The translations under genes and the position numbers were made by a program. A model generated the notes under the pieces. That model ran no database searches. It was not told where the DNA came from and was given only the letters and a program-made list of their open reading frames with translations. This document shows positions 46,870 through 56,709 of a DNA stretch of 64,000 nucleotides, in pieces; position 1 is the first letter of the stretch, and each line of letters starts with the position of its first letter. Source of the stretch: Symbiodinium natans. Its lineage: Eukaryota; Sar; Dinophyceae; Suessiales; Symbiodiniaceae. Where the stretch lies: assembly GCA_905221605.1 (NCBI GenBank), contig CAJNDS010000335.1, forward strand, positions 301,501-365,500, read 5' to 3'.

Positions 46870-46914
46870 CAGGGGTCGCTTCTTGACGAAGGCATTCATG
46901 GCCGCGGTATGAGC
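46870..46914 (-). CDS. Exon-like block, unknown protein
   Basis: Fifteen codons, phase 0 at both ends: AHTAAMNAFVKKRPL. Acceptor ACGAG|GCT and GC donor CTG|GCAACC. TTTAGGG repeats start directly on its right side. It may belong upstream of the gene at 44102-45880, but no frame link was found. Confidence 0.4.
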
Positions 46915-48152
46915 CTCGTTTAGGGTCGAGGGTTTAGGGTTTAGGGTTTAGGGCTAAGGGTTTAGGGTGTAGGGTCTAGGGGTTTAGGACTTAGGGGGTT
47001 TAGGGGTTTGTGGTTTAGAGTTCAGGGTTAGGGTCCACGGTTAAGGCTTGGGGAATACACAGGGGAACCCCGTCCAAGACATTAGATGGAGGCGATTGTG
47101 GAGCTACTCGGCATTTGGGGACTGTTGATATGGCATCTTTCGCATATACAGGAATAAGGACGCCTAGTACCCCTACATCATGAATTGTTAACTGGGGTGT
47201 AGATGCCTCAAACCCTGATTCCTACACCCTAACAAACTGGGCATTGGGCAGCTTGTATTCTGCTCATAAAGCTTGAAGATTTAGGGTTCTAAGGCGTGTA
47301 AGAAGTTGCACTGGTAGTAAGTTAGGCTCCCTGCATCATACACCTGATGATGCAGCTTTCAATCAGGAACCCGGGATGACTGCCAGGAATACTGTGCCCA
47401 TCTTTCCCCCATCCTCATGCTTCACGAAGAGTGGTTTAGTCTGAGGTTCGACCCTCCAACCCTGCCTAAACCCTAAACCCTGAACCCCAAAACTCTAAAC
47501 CCTACAACCCTGAAACGCCAAAAACGAAAAACCCTAAAACCCTAAAACCCTAAAACCCTAAAACCCTAAAACCCTAAAACCCTAAAACCCTAAAACCCTA
47601 AAACCCTAAAACCCTAAAACCCTAAAACCCTAAAACTCTAACCCTACACTCTACACCCTAAACCCTCAACACTCAAGCTCAACGTTGGGCCTCTGCAGTG
47701 ACGTACATCTGGTCATGGACCTGAGAAGAGTCATCGGATGAAAATTGACAGGATTAGGGTTTAAGGGTTTACGGTGTAGGGTTTGCGGGTTTAGGGTTTA
47801 GGGTTTAGGGGGTTGGGTTTAGGGGTTTGGGGTTTGGGGTTTGGGGTTTGGGGTTTAGGGTTTAGGGTTTAAGATTTAGGGTTAGGAACCTCCGGTTAAA
47901 AAGGGCCAAGCGGGCCGCAACCCCCCAAGAGACTCTGAGTCGCCCCTTTTTCGGGCAATGATGAACCCCCTAAACCCTAAACCCTAAACCCTAAACCCTA
48001 AACCCTAAACCCGAAACCCGAAACCCTAAACTCCGCAGGATGGCGAGGACTCTGGGAGCACATGTAGGGGATCCTTCTTGGGGTTTCGGATTTGGGGTTA
48101 GGGTTTAGGGTTTAGGGTTTAGGGTTTAGGGTTTCGGGTTTCGGGTTTAGGA

Positions 48153-48300
48153 GAGGATCCGAAGTAGGGGCCCTTGATTTGGGCCCCCTGTGTTACAACC
48201 CTTGTATACACTATACAGAACAAGGGCCGATACTTCGGATCCCTTCAAATTCCTGTAACCAAGAGCAAGGGACCATACTAAGGGCCCATGGTTCCAACCT
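48153..48300 (+). mobile_element. MITE-like element family 4, copy 4
   Basis: Contains GAACAAGGGCCGATACTTCG and GCAAGGGACCATACTAAGG; ends CATGGTTCC. Confidence 0.5.
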
Positions 48301-48761
48301 TGGAATATGCCACTCAACGGCGGTTGAAGGTTTAGGACATTACGGGACAGAAGAGAAAAGGGTTTAGGGTAGCTACACCTTGACCAGGGTTGAGGGCAAG
48401 GTTTAGGGTTTAGGGTCTAGGGTCTAGGGTCTAGGGTTGAGAGGGTTTGTGGCTTAGGGTTTAGGGTTTAGGGTTTGGGGTTTAGGGCTTAGGGACCCTA
48501 GGCTTGCTGAGTTTAGGGTTCCGGCATTTTTGGACGGGTCTAGGTCTTGGGGCAGCAGCGGGCCTTCAGCAACGAATTGGGGGTCGGGGGTCCTAAACCC
48601 TCCCCTCAGCGGAAGGGGGCCCCAAACCCTAAACCCTGAACCCTGAACCCTGAACCCTAAACCCTAAACCCTAAACCCTAAACCCTAAACCCTAAACCCT
48701 AAACCCTAAACCCTAAACCCTAAACCCTAAGCGCGCAGTGGGGAGAAGGGGCCGCGCGAGC

Positions 48762-48807
48762 CTGGAGCTTCGGAAGGTGGTAAAGCACGTAGGTCGAGTA
48801 GTTGCAC
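48762..48807 (-). CDS. LRR-protein exon with CNYST..LYHLP motif
   Basis: Acceptor CCCAAG|G; reads CNYSTYVLYHLPKLQ; GC donor CAG|GCTCG. The CNYSTxVLYHLPxLQ string resembles a motif I associate with LRRC9-type proteins, where it follows a leucine-rich repeat (from memory, not searched). If it belongs with the exons at 54.1-56.7 kb, the LRR gene spans the intronless genes at 49.9-53.3 kb. Confidence 0.45.
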
Positions 48808-49880
48808 CTTGGGTCGAAAGAACTCATGTGCCCCCGTTGCCTGAACGCTAGGGTTTAGGGTTTAGGGTTTAGGGTTTAGGGTTTAGGGTTTAGGGTTTAG
48901 GGTTTAGGGTTTAGGGTTTAGGGTGTAGGGCTTAGGGTTCAGGCTTTAAGGGGGTTTTGGGTGTAGGGTTCAGGGTGTTTAGGGTTTAGGGTGTAACATG
49001 GTCAAAAGATGGTCCCCTTTAGGGCGGCCCCGTAATTCTGACAACTGACCACATAAAGTATGGTTTTCTCTCAGTAGGTATCCTAAGTTGTATATACACT
49101 CAGCCAAAATTGACAAGGAGCCCTATGTACACTCACAACTAACAGTAACATAAACCCTGTTTCACATGCTCTGCTCTCGAAGTTATGCTCGTTATGGTGG
49201 GAAAAAGGTGCCGTCTAATCCTTTGGTACCCAAAGCCCTCTACAGGACCACAGCTTAGCAAACTGGCCGCGAGAAGGCATGAAAAAAGCCCGAGGTGTGG
49301 TTTAGGGGTTTAGGGGTTTAGGGTTTAGGGTTTAGGGTTTCGGGTTTAGGGTCGCGTTGAGATGTGCGTTGAGATGTAGGGTTCCAGGTGCCCTAGTCCG
49401 CCGGGGGGTTGACGCACGCGCACAAAAGCCTTCCGCGGATCGCGTTCGCGCTGAACTGCTAACCCCCCAATTCGTTTCTGCGAAGTGCTCAAGCCAAGCC
49501 CATAAGAGACCAAACCAGCCCTCCCCCCCAGCCTTCAGCCACCAACTTCCTTGCTGGGGAGTGGCTTACTTGGTGGTTCATGGTACCAACCCAAGTAGCA
49601 CTGTACTGATGACCCACGTACAAGCCCTCTATTACTGGGTTAGAAGTACAGATCATAACTGTACTAAAAAACCCACTTATAAGCCCTTAAGTGCCCCAAT
49701 ATGGTTATCAGGGTTTAGAGTTTAGGGTTTAGGGTTTAGGGTTTAGGAGTACAGTTATCATTGGGCTACTAAGGACCGTGAACCACGGCGAGGTTTCTGC
49801 CACACTACCCGCTGCCAGTCAACCATCGGCCACATGCAGCCAGAGAACGACTTCCATGTGACCTGCCCGCGATGCCACGA

Positions 49881-50623
49881 TCATGCGAGTCGCGCTTTCT
49901 TATGAGCTTTGGCCTCAAGCAGCCGAATCATTTCCACGTGGCCTTTCTGCGAGGCCCAGACCAGGGGAGTTTTACCATCGGTATCGGCCTTATCTTTGTC
50001 AGCATTGGCCTCCACTAGCAGTCGAACGATATCCACGTTGCCATTCAGCGAGGCACAGACCATGGGAGTTGCGCCATCGCTGGCGGCCTTGTCTCTGTCA
50101 GCATTGGCCTCCACTAGCAGCCGAACGATTTCCACGTGGTTATTGTGGGAGGCACAGGGGAGTTGCGCCTTCGGTGCCGGCCTTATCTTTGTCAGCATTG
50201 GCCTCCAGCAGCAGGCGGGCAGCGTCAACACACCCATAGTCACATGCGGCATGCAGCGCGGCCTGGCCTTCAAGTTCTAAGTCTGGATCCTGTGGTCTCT
50301 GCAGCAGCTGCTCCATTGCGCAGATGTTGTTCTCCCCCGCAGCGCCTTGCAGTGTCTGGATTTGCTCCTCGGAGCTCTCAGTGAAAAGGCAGTACTACAA
50401 CCCGAACGTCCATTGAACCTCTAAGCACAGCATCATCCGACAATATCCGGCCATCCGGAAGAAGCAGCCGTTGCCTGAAACGTGTCTGCCCGCAGAGATC
50501 CTGCAAATGGCGCTTCAGAGCTAATACGCGCACTGGCTCTTTGCTCGAAGTGGTCATCTCCACGAACTCCTCAAATTGGAGTGCAAGAGCCTCTTCACCC
50601 GAAGCCTTGAAGACTCGCAACAT
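49881..50623 (-). pseudogene. Ubiquitin-like + ankyrin-repeat protein, frameshifted retropseudogene
   Basis: The N-terminal part (50623-50384) begins MLRVFKASGEEALALQFEEF and resembles the short ubiquitin-like domain that precedes ankyrin repeats in many dinoflagellate proteins. The frame is broken at about 50380-50383 by one extra base (the codons run into TGA) and again at about 50156-50161, where five bases are missing relative to the next repeat. Between and after the breaks, ankyrin units with VRLLVEANADKDKA-type cores are readable down to TGA at 49881. There are no introns and no telomere arrays in 49745-51580. A 14-base spliced-leader-like remnant lies 7 bases upstream of the ATG. Frameshifts could be sequencing errors, but two in 740 bases favour a pseudogene. 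Confidence 0.75.
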
Positions 50624-50630
50624 ACCTCCT

Positions 50631-50644
50631 CAAGATGGCTACAG
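50631..50644 (-). other. Spliced-leader-like remnant
   Basis: The minus strand reads CTGTAGCCATCTTG, 12 of 14 bases matching the CCGTAGCCATTTTG core of the dinoflagellate spliced leader, just before the ankyrin ATG (50623). It is what a reverse-transcribed, trans-spliced mRNA would leave behind. A 14-base match can occur by chance. Confidence 0.4.
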
Positions 50645-50883
50645 TAGGGGTCGAGAATGAGCAGCAATGCTGACACTGGCATAAGCCAAAACAGTTGCAA
50701 ATTCAAAGCTTGTGGCAAGAAAAAAAGAAGGATTGTCAGTATTGCTATAATGCACAATACACTGGACATACCCCAGGAGATTGGGGGGCATAGTGGCTGT
50801 AATGGGTGCCATGGTTGTAATGAGTATGTTGGGTATCTCCCAACCCCTTAACACTATACAGTATACATTTACCTTGTCGCAGA

Positions 50884-50925
50884 GAGCACTATTACTATTA
50901 TTAATAATAATATTATTATTACTAG
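50884..50925. repeat. TTA/ATT microsatellite
   Basis: TACTATTATTAATAATAATA... A comparable AAT/AAG-type microsatellite lies at 42106-42182. Confidence 0.85.
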
Positions 50926-51660
50926 AGCTACCACAGATTTGGTAAATGCACGCAGACTATCACGATGACGATGCTGCCCTTCGCTTGTCAATAACCGGGC
51001 GCTATATACCCCTAGATACCACGATCTACCCCTCTACACCCTTGAGTACACAACAGATACCCCTGTATACCCCACAGACAGACCCAATACCGGTGGCCTC
51101 CACATGAAACCTGCGGAACTTAACATGCATACTCCCACCATTCAGTTCCCTTAAACCTTAAACCCTGAAGAAGCTCTAAACCTGATAAAGCCTTACACCC
51201 TCAACGCTAAAAACCATGAACCATAAAGCTTACAGCCTAAACTCTAAACCCCAAACCCTAGACCCCCTAGTGGTTAGTAGGGAATGGGGGAATGCATCCT
51301 TATCATGCTTCCCATGTAATCCCAATAATCTACTCCCTCATGTCCTGCTAATCACCAGTAAGTAAACCCTGAACGCTCAACCCTAAACCCTGCTTCTCAT
51401 GGCAGAGGCTTGATTCTTGTACATGCTCAACAAAGAACTGCCATTGTAACATTTCACCAATAAAACACATATGCTTTTCTGTGATCGGCAAATGTTTAGC
51501 CACAATCAATGCTAAACGTAAATCATACATATTCGGAAGTCCAGTCTTGGGGCTCCATGCCTTGTACAACAGACGGAAACCCTTTTAGGGTTTAGGGTTT
51601 AGGGTTTAGGGTTTAGGGTTTAGGGTTTAGGGTTTAGGGTTTAGGGTTTAGGGTTTAGGG

Positions 51661-51756
51661 TAGGATGTCCCCCCTTTGTACTCACAGTCCTTAGTGGCAT
51701 TATAGTACCCCTATTATAATCCCAATAAAGGACTGTTAGTCTAAGGCGGAACATCT
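51661..51756 (+). mobile_element. MITE-like element family 2, copy 2
   Basis: GGATGTCCCCCCTTT at the left, internal CAATAAAGGACTGTTAG, and GGCGGAACATCTCAA at the right. It directly abuts a TTTAGGG array. Confidence 0.75.
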
Positions 51757-51779
51757 CAACCCTAACCTAAAGGCTCAAA

Positions 51780-53282
51780 CTACACGTGGTTTGCCTCAAG
51801 ACCCAAGAAATCAGAGGCCGTCTGAGCGCGCGGCAGGAAGCAGATGGGGTTCCTTGGCTTTGTTGATTGGGTTTGCGTGGTACCTAGGCACCATTCGGCA
51901 AAAAGACTACTATTGTTTTGACAAAAGAATACAGCGAGAGAGACAGAGACAGAGACAGAGACAGAGACAGAGACAGAGACAGAGACAGAGACAGAGACAG
52001 AGAGAGAGAGAGAGAGAGAGACAGAGCGAGAGAGCGAGAGAGCGAGAGCGAGCGAGGGAGCGAGCGAGAGACAGAGACAGGGAGACTGAAAGGGAAGAAG
52101 AAGGGGAAGAGGGTGGGGCAGAGTGGGGACGGGAAGAAGGAGAGGAGGCTTTGTCCCAGTAACCCTTGTTTTCCTTTTGGATCCCCTACTGAGGCTTCCT
52201 GAGCCACCATGTGTGCTTTGACATGGGGCAATACCCATCGCCTTTTCCACCAGCAGCCTCTGGCGACGGAGGGCTATACCCAATAAGAAGTAGTAGAACA
52301 TATTCACCACCAGCCGCGGCGAGCGGTAGTCCTCGATGGCGGGATTCAACTCGCTAACATCCACAAGCGTGGCCACACCGCTTTTTCCGGCCTCGAGCAT
52401 GATGCCGAGGGCATCCTCGGCAGAGAGGCCGACGCTTGCGGGGCAGCTAACCCCTGGACAATCTCGACTGGCAATCGAGTCAACATCGAAACTCAAGAAC
52501 ATCGGCAGACGATGATCTGGTTCCTCTGAGTTCTGGCCCACCTTGCAGATGCCGTGCAGGATTGCTTTTCGAAAGTGACCGACAGGATCGTCCTGGATGC
52601 GGGACAGCCACTCGATGGAACCGTTATGAGCCTTGACGAACCTGGCATGTTCAGCAGAGCATTGGGACCCCTGCGCGGCAAACTCCACCAGAATCGATCC
52701 GTGCTTCTGGTACCTCTCGTCCTCCACAATTTGCCGAAACGGCGTGCCGGAGGACACCTGCTTCGCATCCCCGAGTCGGGGGCGCACGTCCAGATGCGCA
52801 TCGATGTTCACCACGCAGAACCGCGCGCTACCGCAGCCAACTTCCGCGGATGACTGCGCGTCCTGGCGCTGCTCGAGGAAGTCCATCAGCGCCATGCCAT
52901 TTGGCGCCGACTGGTCGTTGCCACCACCCACCACAAAGGGGATGCCCCCAGCACGTAACACTGCCACGACTTTCTGGCGGAGGTCCGCGTGCGCTTCTTC
53001 CAGGGTCGCACCCTCCACATCGCCCATATCAGCCACGGACACGAAGCCCGCGATGTTGACGCCGTACTCCGCATTGACCACTGCCCCCATTGAACGCAGA
53101 AACTTTCGGAAGTAAGCAGGACCGTCTTTCGCACCAGGGCGCCCGCCGTTGCGAATGCAGCCTTCGTCGAATGGAAAGCCGATGATGACCACATCTGCAG
53201 TGGGCAGCGCGGCCGAGCCATTGCTGCCACCAAGGTCGGTGACGATCGTCCCAAGTCGTGGATCGTCTGCTTTGTGCGCCAT
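51780..53282 (-). CDS. Formimidoylglutamase-like ureohydrolase (arginase superfamily), intronless, extended C-terminus
   Basis: Binuclear-manganese ureohydrolase fold; by similarity it would cleave N-formimino-L-glutamate to glutamate and formamide in histidine breakdown. Visible motifs: DPRLG (residues 7-11), GAKDGPAYFR (50-59), GGGND (119-123), DAHLD (161-165), SSGTPFRQ (177-184), SFDVDS (264-269), CPGVSCP (275-281), DVSELNP (308-314), then SPRLVVNMFYYFLLGIA. The GGxH histidine that normally binds the first metal is Asn122; I recall Asn at this position in Trypanosoma cruzi formiminoglutamase, so this may be a subfamily trait rather than inactivation. The family normally ends near residue 340 (about position 52263). 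The remaining 160 residues read through a CAGAGA microsatellite into Ser/Val/Leu repeats and are probably not native. There are no introns, unlike neighbours. Start chosen at the ATG directly before the conserved DPRLG region. Confidence 0.75.
   Translation of the reverse strand: MAHKADDPRLGTIVTDLGGSNGSAALPTADVVIIGFPFDEGCIRNGGRPGAKDGPAYFRKFLRSMGAVVNAEYGVNIAGFVSVADMGDVEGATLEEAHADLRQKVVAVLRAGGIPFVVGGGNDQSAPNGMALMDFLEQRQDAQSSAEVGCGSARFCVVNIDAHLDVRPRLGDAKQVSSGTPFRQIVEDERYQKHGSILVEFAAQGSQCSAEHARFVKAHNGSIEWLSRIQDDPVGHFRKAILHGICKVGQNSEEPDHRLPMFLSFDVDSIASRDCPGVSCPASVGLSAEDALGIMLEAGKSGVATLVDVSELNPAIEDYRSPRLVVNMFYYFLLGIALRRQRLLVEKAMGIAPCQSTHGGSGSLSRGSKRKTRVTGTKPPLLLPVPTLPHPLPLLLPFQSPCLCLSLAPSLALALSLSRSVSLSLSLSVSVSVSVSVSVSVSVSVSVSLAVFFCQNNSSLFAEWCLGTTQTQSTKPRNPICFLPRAQTASDFLGLEANHV
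51931..52081. repeat. AGAGAC/AGAG microsatellite
   Basis: AGAGAC hexamers passing into AGAG and AGAGCGAG variants. It lies inside the 3' end of the ureohydrolase reading frame, where the minus strand reads Ser-Val and Ser-Leu repeats. Confidence 0.9.
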
Positions 53283-54130
53283 TCGGGCGCAGAGACAACC
53301 CTAAGTCTCCATGTACCCTAAAGCTAACGCCCCTCAAGCTTCCCTAAACCCTAGAAACCCTCACTTCAAAAAGCCCTTAACCCTAAACCCTAAACCCTAA
53401 ATCCTAAACTAAACTAAACCCTAAACCCTAAACCCTAAACCCCTACAAGAACCCAATGCCCCGCGCACAGCGACCCGAGAGCACTCGAGTCCCGAGACAT
53501 CCCAAGGCCTCAAGATTCCCGGAGACAGGGTTTAGGGTTTAGGGTTTCGGGTTTCGGGTTTAGGCAACAGTTTAGGGTTTAGGGTTTGGGGTCTAGGTTT
53601 CGGGTTTTGGGTTGAGGGTTTAGGGTTTAGGCCTAGGCAGCTTTGGGTTACTAAGGTATGCCTTACGATGAAAAGCCTACTAGGCTTAGGCTTAGATCAA
53701 CCTAAGGTTTAGGGCTTAGGGGTTATGATCGTAAACGGAGGGCTACTGTTGCACAAAAAGCAGGGAATTGTAGCCGTAAGCTTATTATGGGTTTAGGGTT
53801 GTAGTGCCATCGCGGTTGAGATTCAAGGAGGACACCTACGCCCTCCCCCCCCGGCTACCTGGAGAGCACTTGAAGGCTTCAGGTTTAGGGTTTAGGGTTC
53901 AGGGTTTAGGGTTTAGGGCCGCCACAGCTCCCGTAGGAGCGACTACTGGGCCTCGGCAGAGACTACTGAATGCCGAGGAACCCTGAACCCTAAACCCTGT
54001 AAATCTTAAACCCTGGAAACCCTAAACCCTGGAAACCTTAAGCCCTGAAAACGCTGGCCCCAAACCTAAACTCCAAACCCTGCCCCGTAAACCCTAAACC
54101 TAAACCCTGAACCCTAAACCCTTAAACCCT

Positions 54131-54211
54131 CCGTAGCCCCAGCAGCTCGCCGAAGTCCGGGTCGGCGAAGCTCAGCGTGTGCAAGGCATCCAGCTTCGAG
54201 AGGCTGATCAC
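54131..54211 (-). CDS. LRR-type exon
   Basis: Acceptor GGGCAG|GTG; reads VISLSKLDALHTLSFADPDF and continues in frame to about 54131. The donor is ambiguous (GC within GGCGAGC, GA or GT further on). The L-x-x-L-x-x-L-x-x-L-x-F spacing is that of a leucine-rich repeat. An upstream block (about 55482-55535, reading VKATAEKFEHLIS) could precede it with a GA donor. Confidence 0.45.
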
Positions 54212-54524
54212 CTGCCCAGAACAGTTTTAGGGTTTAGGGTTTAGGGTCAAGGGTTTAGGGTTTGGGGTTGGGGTTTGGGGTTTGGGGTTTAGGGTTGAGG
54301 GCAAAAAATCCTTCAGCCCTAAGCCCTAACACCCTAAACCCTGGTCTGGAGGGCCCTGAAACCCTAAAGGCCTGAGAAAGGCTTTGGGGTTTAGGGTTTA
54401 GGGTCGAAGGTTCAGGCTGTAGGGATTTTTTGGGTTTAAAGGGTTTACGCTGAGAGTTGAGTATGCGGCTGCTGGGCTTCAGCGAATCTAGAGTTGAGAG
54501 CACAAGGCAGATGCCAGACCCAAG

Positions 54525-54640
54525 AGTAGCCTAAGAATAAACACATGACACTTTTTGGCTACAAGGGGCTTGCAAAGGAACCCAAACTCTAAAAACTCGG
54601 CCCAGGAGGAACCTAGGTAAGGGCCTACTCTGAAACAGAG
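54525..54640 (+). mobile_element. MITE-like element family 3, copy 5 (diverged)
   Basis: Recognisable by CAAGAGTAGCCTAAGAATAA, ACACTTTTTGGCTACAAGG and GGGCCTACTC; carries an extra insertion near the right end. Confidence 0.5.
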
Positions 54641-54923
54641 GGAGTAGGCCCTGACTCTGCGTCCAAACCCTAAACCCTAAACCCTAAACCCTAAACCCTA
54701 AACCCTAAACCCTAAACCCTAAACCCTAAAGGGTGAGGTCTGGAGGCTGGCGTAGGCATTACAAGGCCAAGGCTTGAGGTGCCTGAGCCTTCCAGAACCC
54801 TCCTTCTTGGCATGGACCTTAGAAGTATGTACGCCAACATGAGAAAACGTACAGCGTGCCTACAGAATGGCAGGTTTTGAGATATAAGAAGAAACTTAAA
54901 ATTGAAAAAAAGCGAGTTTTAGG

Positions 54924-55018
54924 TTGGGATGATCCACCTTATACTCACAGCCCCTTCTAGGGGCTCGGAAAGAGTCCTAGAATCCCTATCAAGGACTGTT
55001 AGTATAAGGGGGAACAAC
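54924..55018 (+). mobile_element. MITE-like element family 2, copy 3
   Basis: TTGGGATGATCCACCTTATA to ATAAGGGGGAACAACGG, with internal ATCAAGGACTGTTAGTATAA. More diverged than copies 1 and 4. Confidence 0.65.
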
Positions 55019-55594
55019 GGCCCTAGGGAGCTTGGAGACACTCCTGCTGCTCGCGACCTCCTGAATTTAAGCCCTTTCGGGTTTCGGGCTTAGGGGTTTA
55101 GGGTTTAGGGTTTAGGTTTGAGGGTAAGGGGGCTCATCATGGTGAGGGCGAGGGCTGAGAGCTTTGAGCATCCCATCCCTGAGCCTGGTTCCTAGTAGGG
55201 TTTCGGGTTTTCGGGTTTCGTGTTTCGGGTTTAGGGTTGGTTCAGCACGAGGAGTAAGACTGTTGCCATTTTACTGGGACAAAGATTGCAGGCTCTTGGT
55301 CTAAGCTTTGCATGAGGCACCTTCTGTTCACGTAAGGGCTCTCTGGGATGCCGAATTCCCTACTTCCGCCCGGCCCCTAGGCCCCTGAGCCCTAAACCCT
55401 AAACCCTAAATCCTAAACCCTGAACCCTAAACCGTAAACCTCAACCCTAAACCCTACTAAGAATCAGTAGGTTTCGGGCTCAGGCTCACTGATGAGATGC
55501 TCGAACTTCTCAGCCGTCGCCTTCACCCTGATGAGCCCCGCAAACCCTAAACCCTAAACCCTAAACCCTAAACCCTAAACCCTAAACCCTAAAC

Positions 55595-55643
55595 CGAGGA
55601 GAAGGCCTCGCGGTAAGAGTAGAGCCGGTTGTCGGCGAGATTC
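55595..55643 (-). CDS. LRR-type exon whose donor is a telomere repeat
   Basis: Acceptor CCAAG|G; reads NLADNRLYSYREAFSS; donor TCG|GTTTAGGG, so the GT of the splice donor is supplied by the first telomere-like heptamer (55546-55595 on the plus strand is CCCTAAA). The N-L-x-x-N-R-L core fits a leucine-rich repeat. A linking exon between this and 56635 must exist because the phases differ. Confidence 0.45.
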
Positions 55644-56070
55644 CTTGGAGCTTTTGCTGCATGAGCCCGAAGAATTCAAGGGCTCCTATACCCAGATTTC
55701 TTTTGGCCCGATGCACCCAATAGGGTTTAGGGTTTAGGGTTTGAGGTTTGGGGTTTAGGAAGCCTAATCCCTAAAGCTACAGGGTATCCGAAGTGCATAT
55801 CAGGGGCAGATGGAAAGTCAAAGCCAGCCTTGCTTCTACTAATCGATGTTGACCTACATAGCAGGTCCTTGGAGGTTGCGCGCGAGTCATGTCTGCAGCA
55901 GAATCTGCGCGCCCCAGCGGGTGCGCAAATGCAGTGAGAACGGGATCTCATCCAAAAAGCGAAGTGTTGTCCGCCCCCTCCATTCGTAGAGCAGTTCCTT
56001 TATACTGAGCCCTGTGTCCAAAATGGCGGTTTCCGAATTTCGGGGTACCTTTTCTTGGCTGCACTCAGAA

Positions 56071-56166
56071 GGGTAGCTAAACATTAGAATTTTTGCTGCC
56101 AGATTAAGAAACCCAATAAACCCAAAAAAGCTAAGGATCTAAAGTTACAGTAAAGCACTACAAAGT
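56071..56166 (+). mobile_element. Dispersed repeat family 8, copy 2
   Basis: GGGTAGCTAAACATTAG to AGCACTACAAAGTT; most bases match copy 1. Downstream CTAGGGGTCCCCTA-type sequence recurs near 27452. Confidence 0.6.
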
Positions 56167-56340
56167 TTTCGGGGTCCTTATTGTAAGGAATCCTGCTTTC
56201 GGGGGTCTATTCTAGGGGTCCCCTATTTTCGTAAACCCCCACATACTGAACCCTGTGTCCAAAATAAGAACCAGTCCCACGGTAACACTAAAGCCGAATC
56301 ACCAACCTACGCTTTGAGAACCGACCATTTCTATACCTAA

Positions 56341-56465
56341 AGGTAGCCCAGTAACCCTACTATCACAAGGGCAGCCCTTTTTTGGGGGGGGGTGGTTGCT
56401 TGCAGTATGGAACCTCGAACCCCAAAAAGAAAGAGGGCGAAACGGGTAAACTGGGCTGTATACCA
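56341..56465 (+). mobile_element. MITE-like element family 3, copy 6
   Basis: AGGTAGCCCAGTAACCC at the left and GGTAAACTGGGCTGTATACC at the right; interior GGGCAGCCCTTTTTTGG. Confidence 0.65.
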
Positions 56466-56634
56466 AGATACTCCCCTTAGTGCCAGAGTTTCCAAAACCC
56501 GGAACCAAGGCCCCGCAACCCGGAACGCACATGATTCCTCCGCTCTAGGGTTCAGGGTTTAGGGTTTAGGGTTTACGGTTTAGGCTTTAGGGCGTAGGGT
56601 TTAGGGTTTACGAGGCTTGGCCATAGGTGTTGAC

Positions 56635-56709
56635 TTCGTCCAGTGGCAGTGACTGCAACCGAGGCATGCGATCCACGACGTGCTCGATGGAGGAGATGCG
56701 GTTGCTGGC
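56635..56709 (-). CDS. Leucine-rich-repeat exon of a large LRR gene
   Basis: Acceptor AGCAAG|GCC; reads ASNRISSIEHVVDRMPRLQS followed by LPLDE; donor GAA|GTC. The pattern N-R-I-x-x-I-E-x-V and the following L-x-x-L-x-L spacing are typical of a leucine-rich repeat (a protein-interaction scaffold). A TTTAGGG array flanks it on the right. Possibly the same gene as the LRR exons at 55595-55643, 54131-54211 and 48762-48807. Confidence 0.5.

Larger units (their letters stand above)
42727..48925. repeat. Telomere-like arrays
   Basis: Main arrays: G 42727-42775, C 42918-42966, C 43955-44065, G 44157-44260, C 45126-45405, C 45715-45800, G 45890-45960, C 46494-46575, 8-mer CCCTAAAA 47520-47640, G 47797-47885, C 47970-48030, G 48088-48150, C 48620-48732, G 48850-48925. 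Confidence 0.85.

Noticed and set aside
56018-56035. Second spliced-leader remnant (GCCATTTTGG on minus)
   Set aside because: Only about ten bases match and no reading frame follows.
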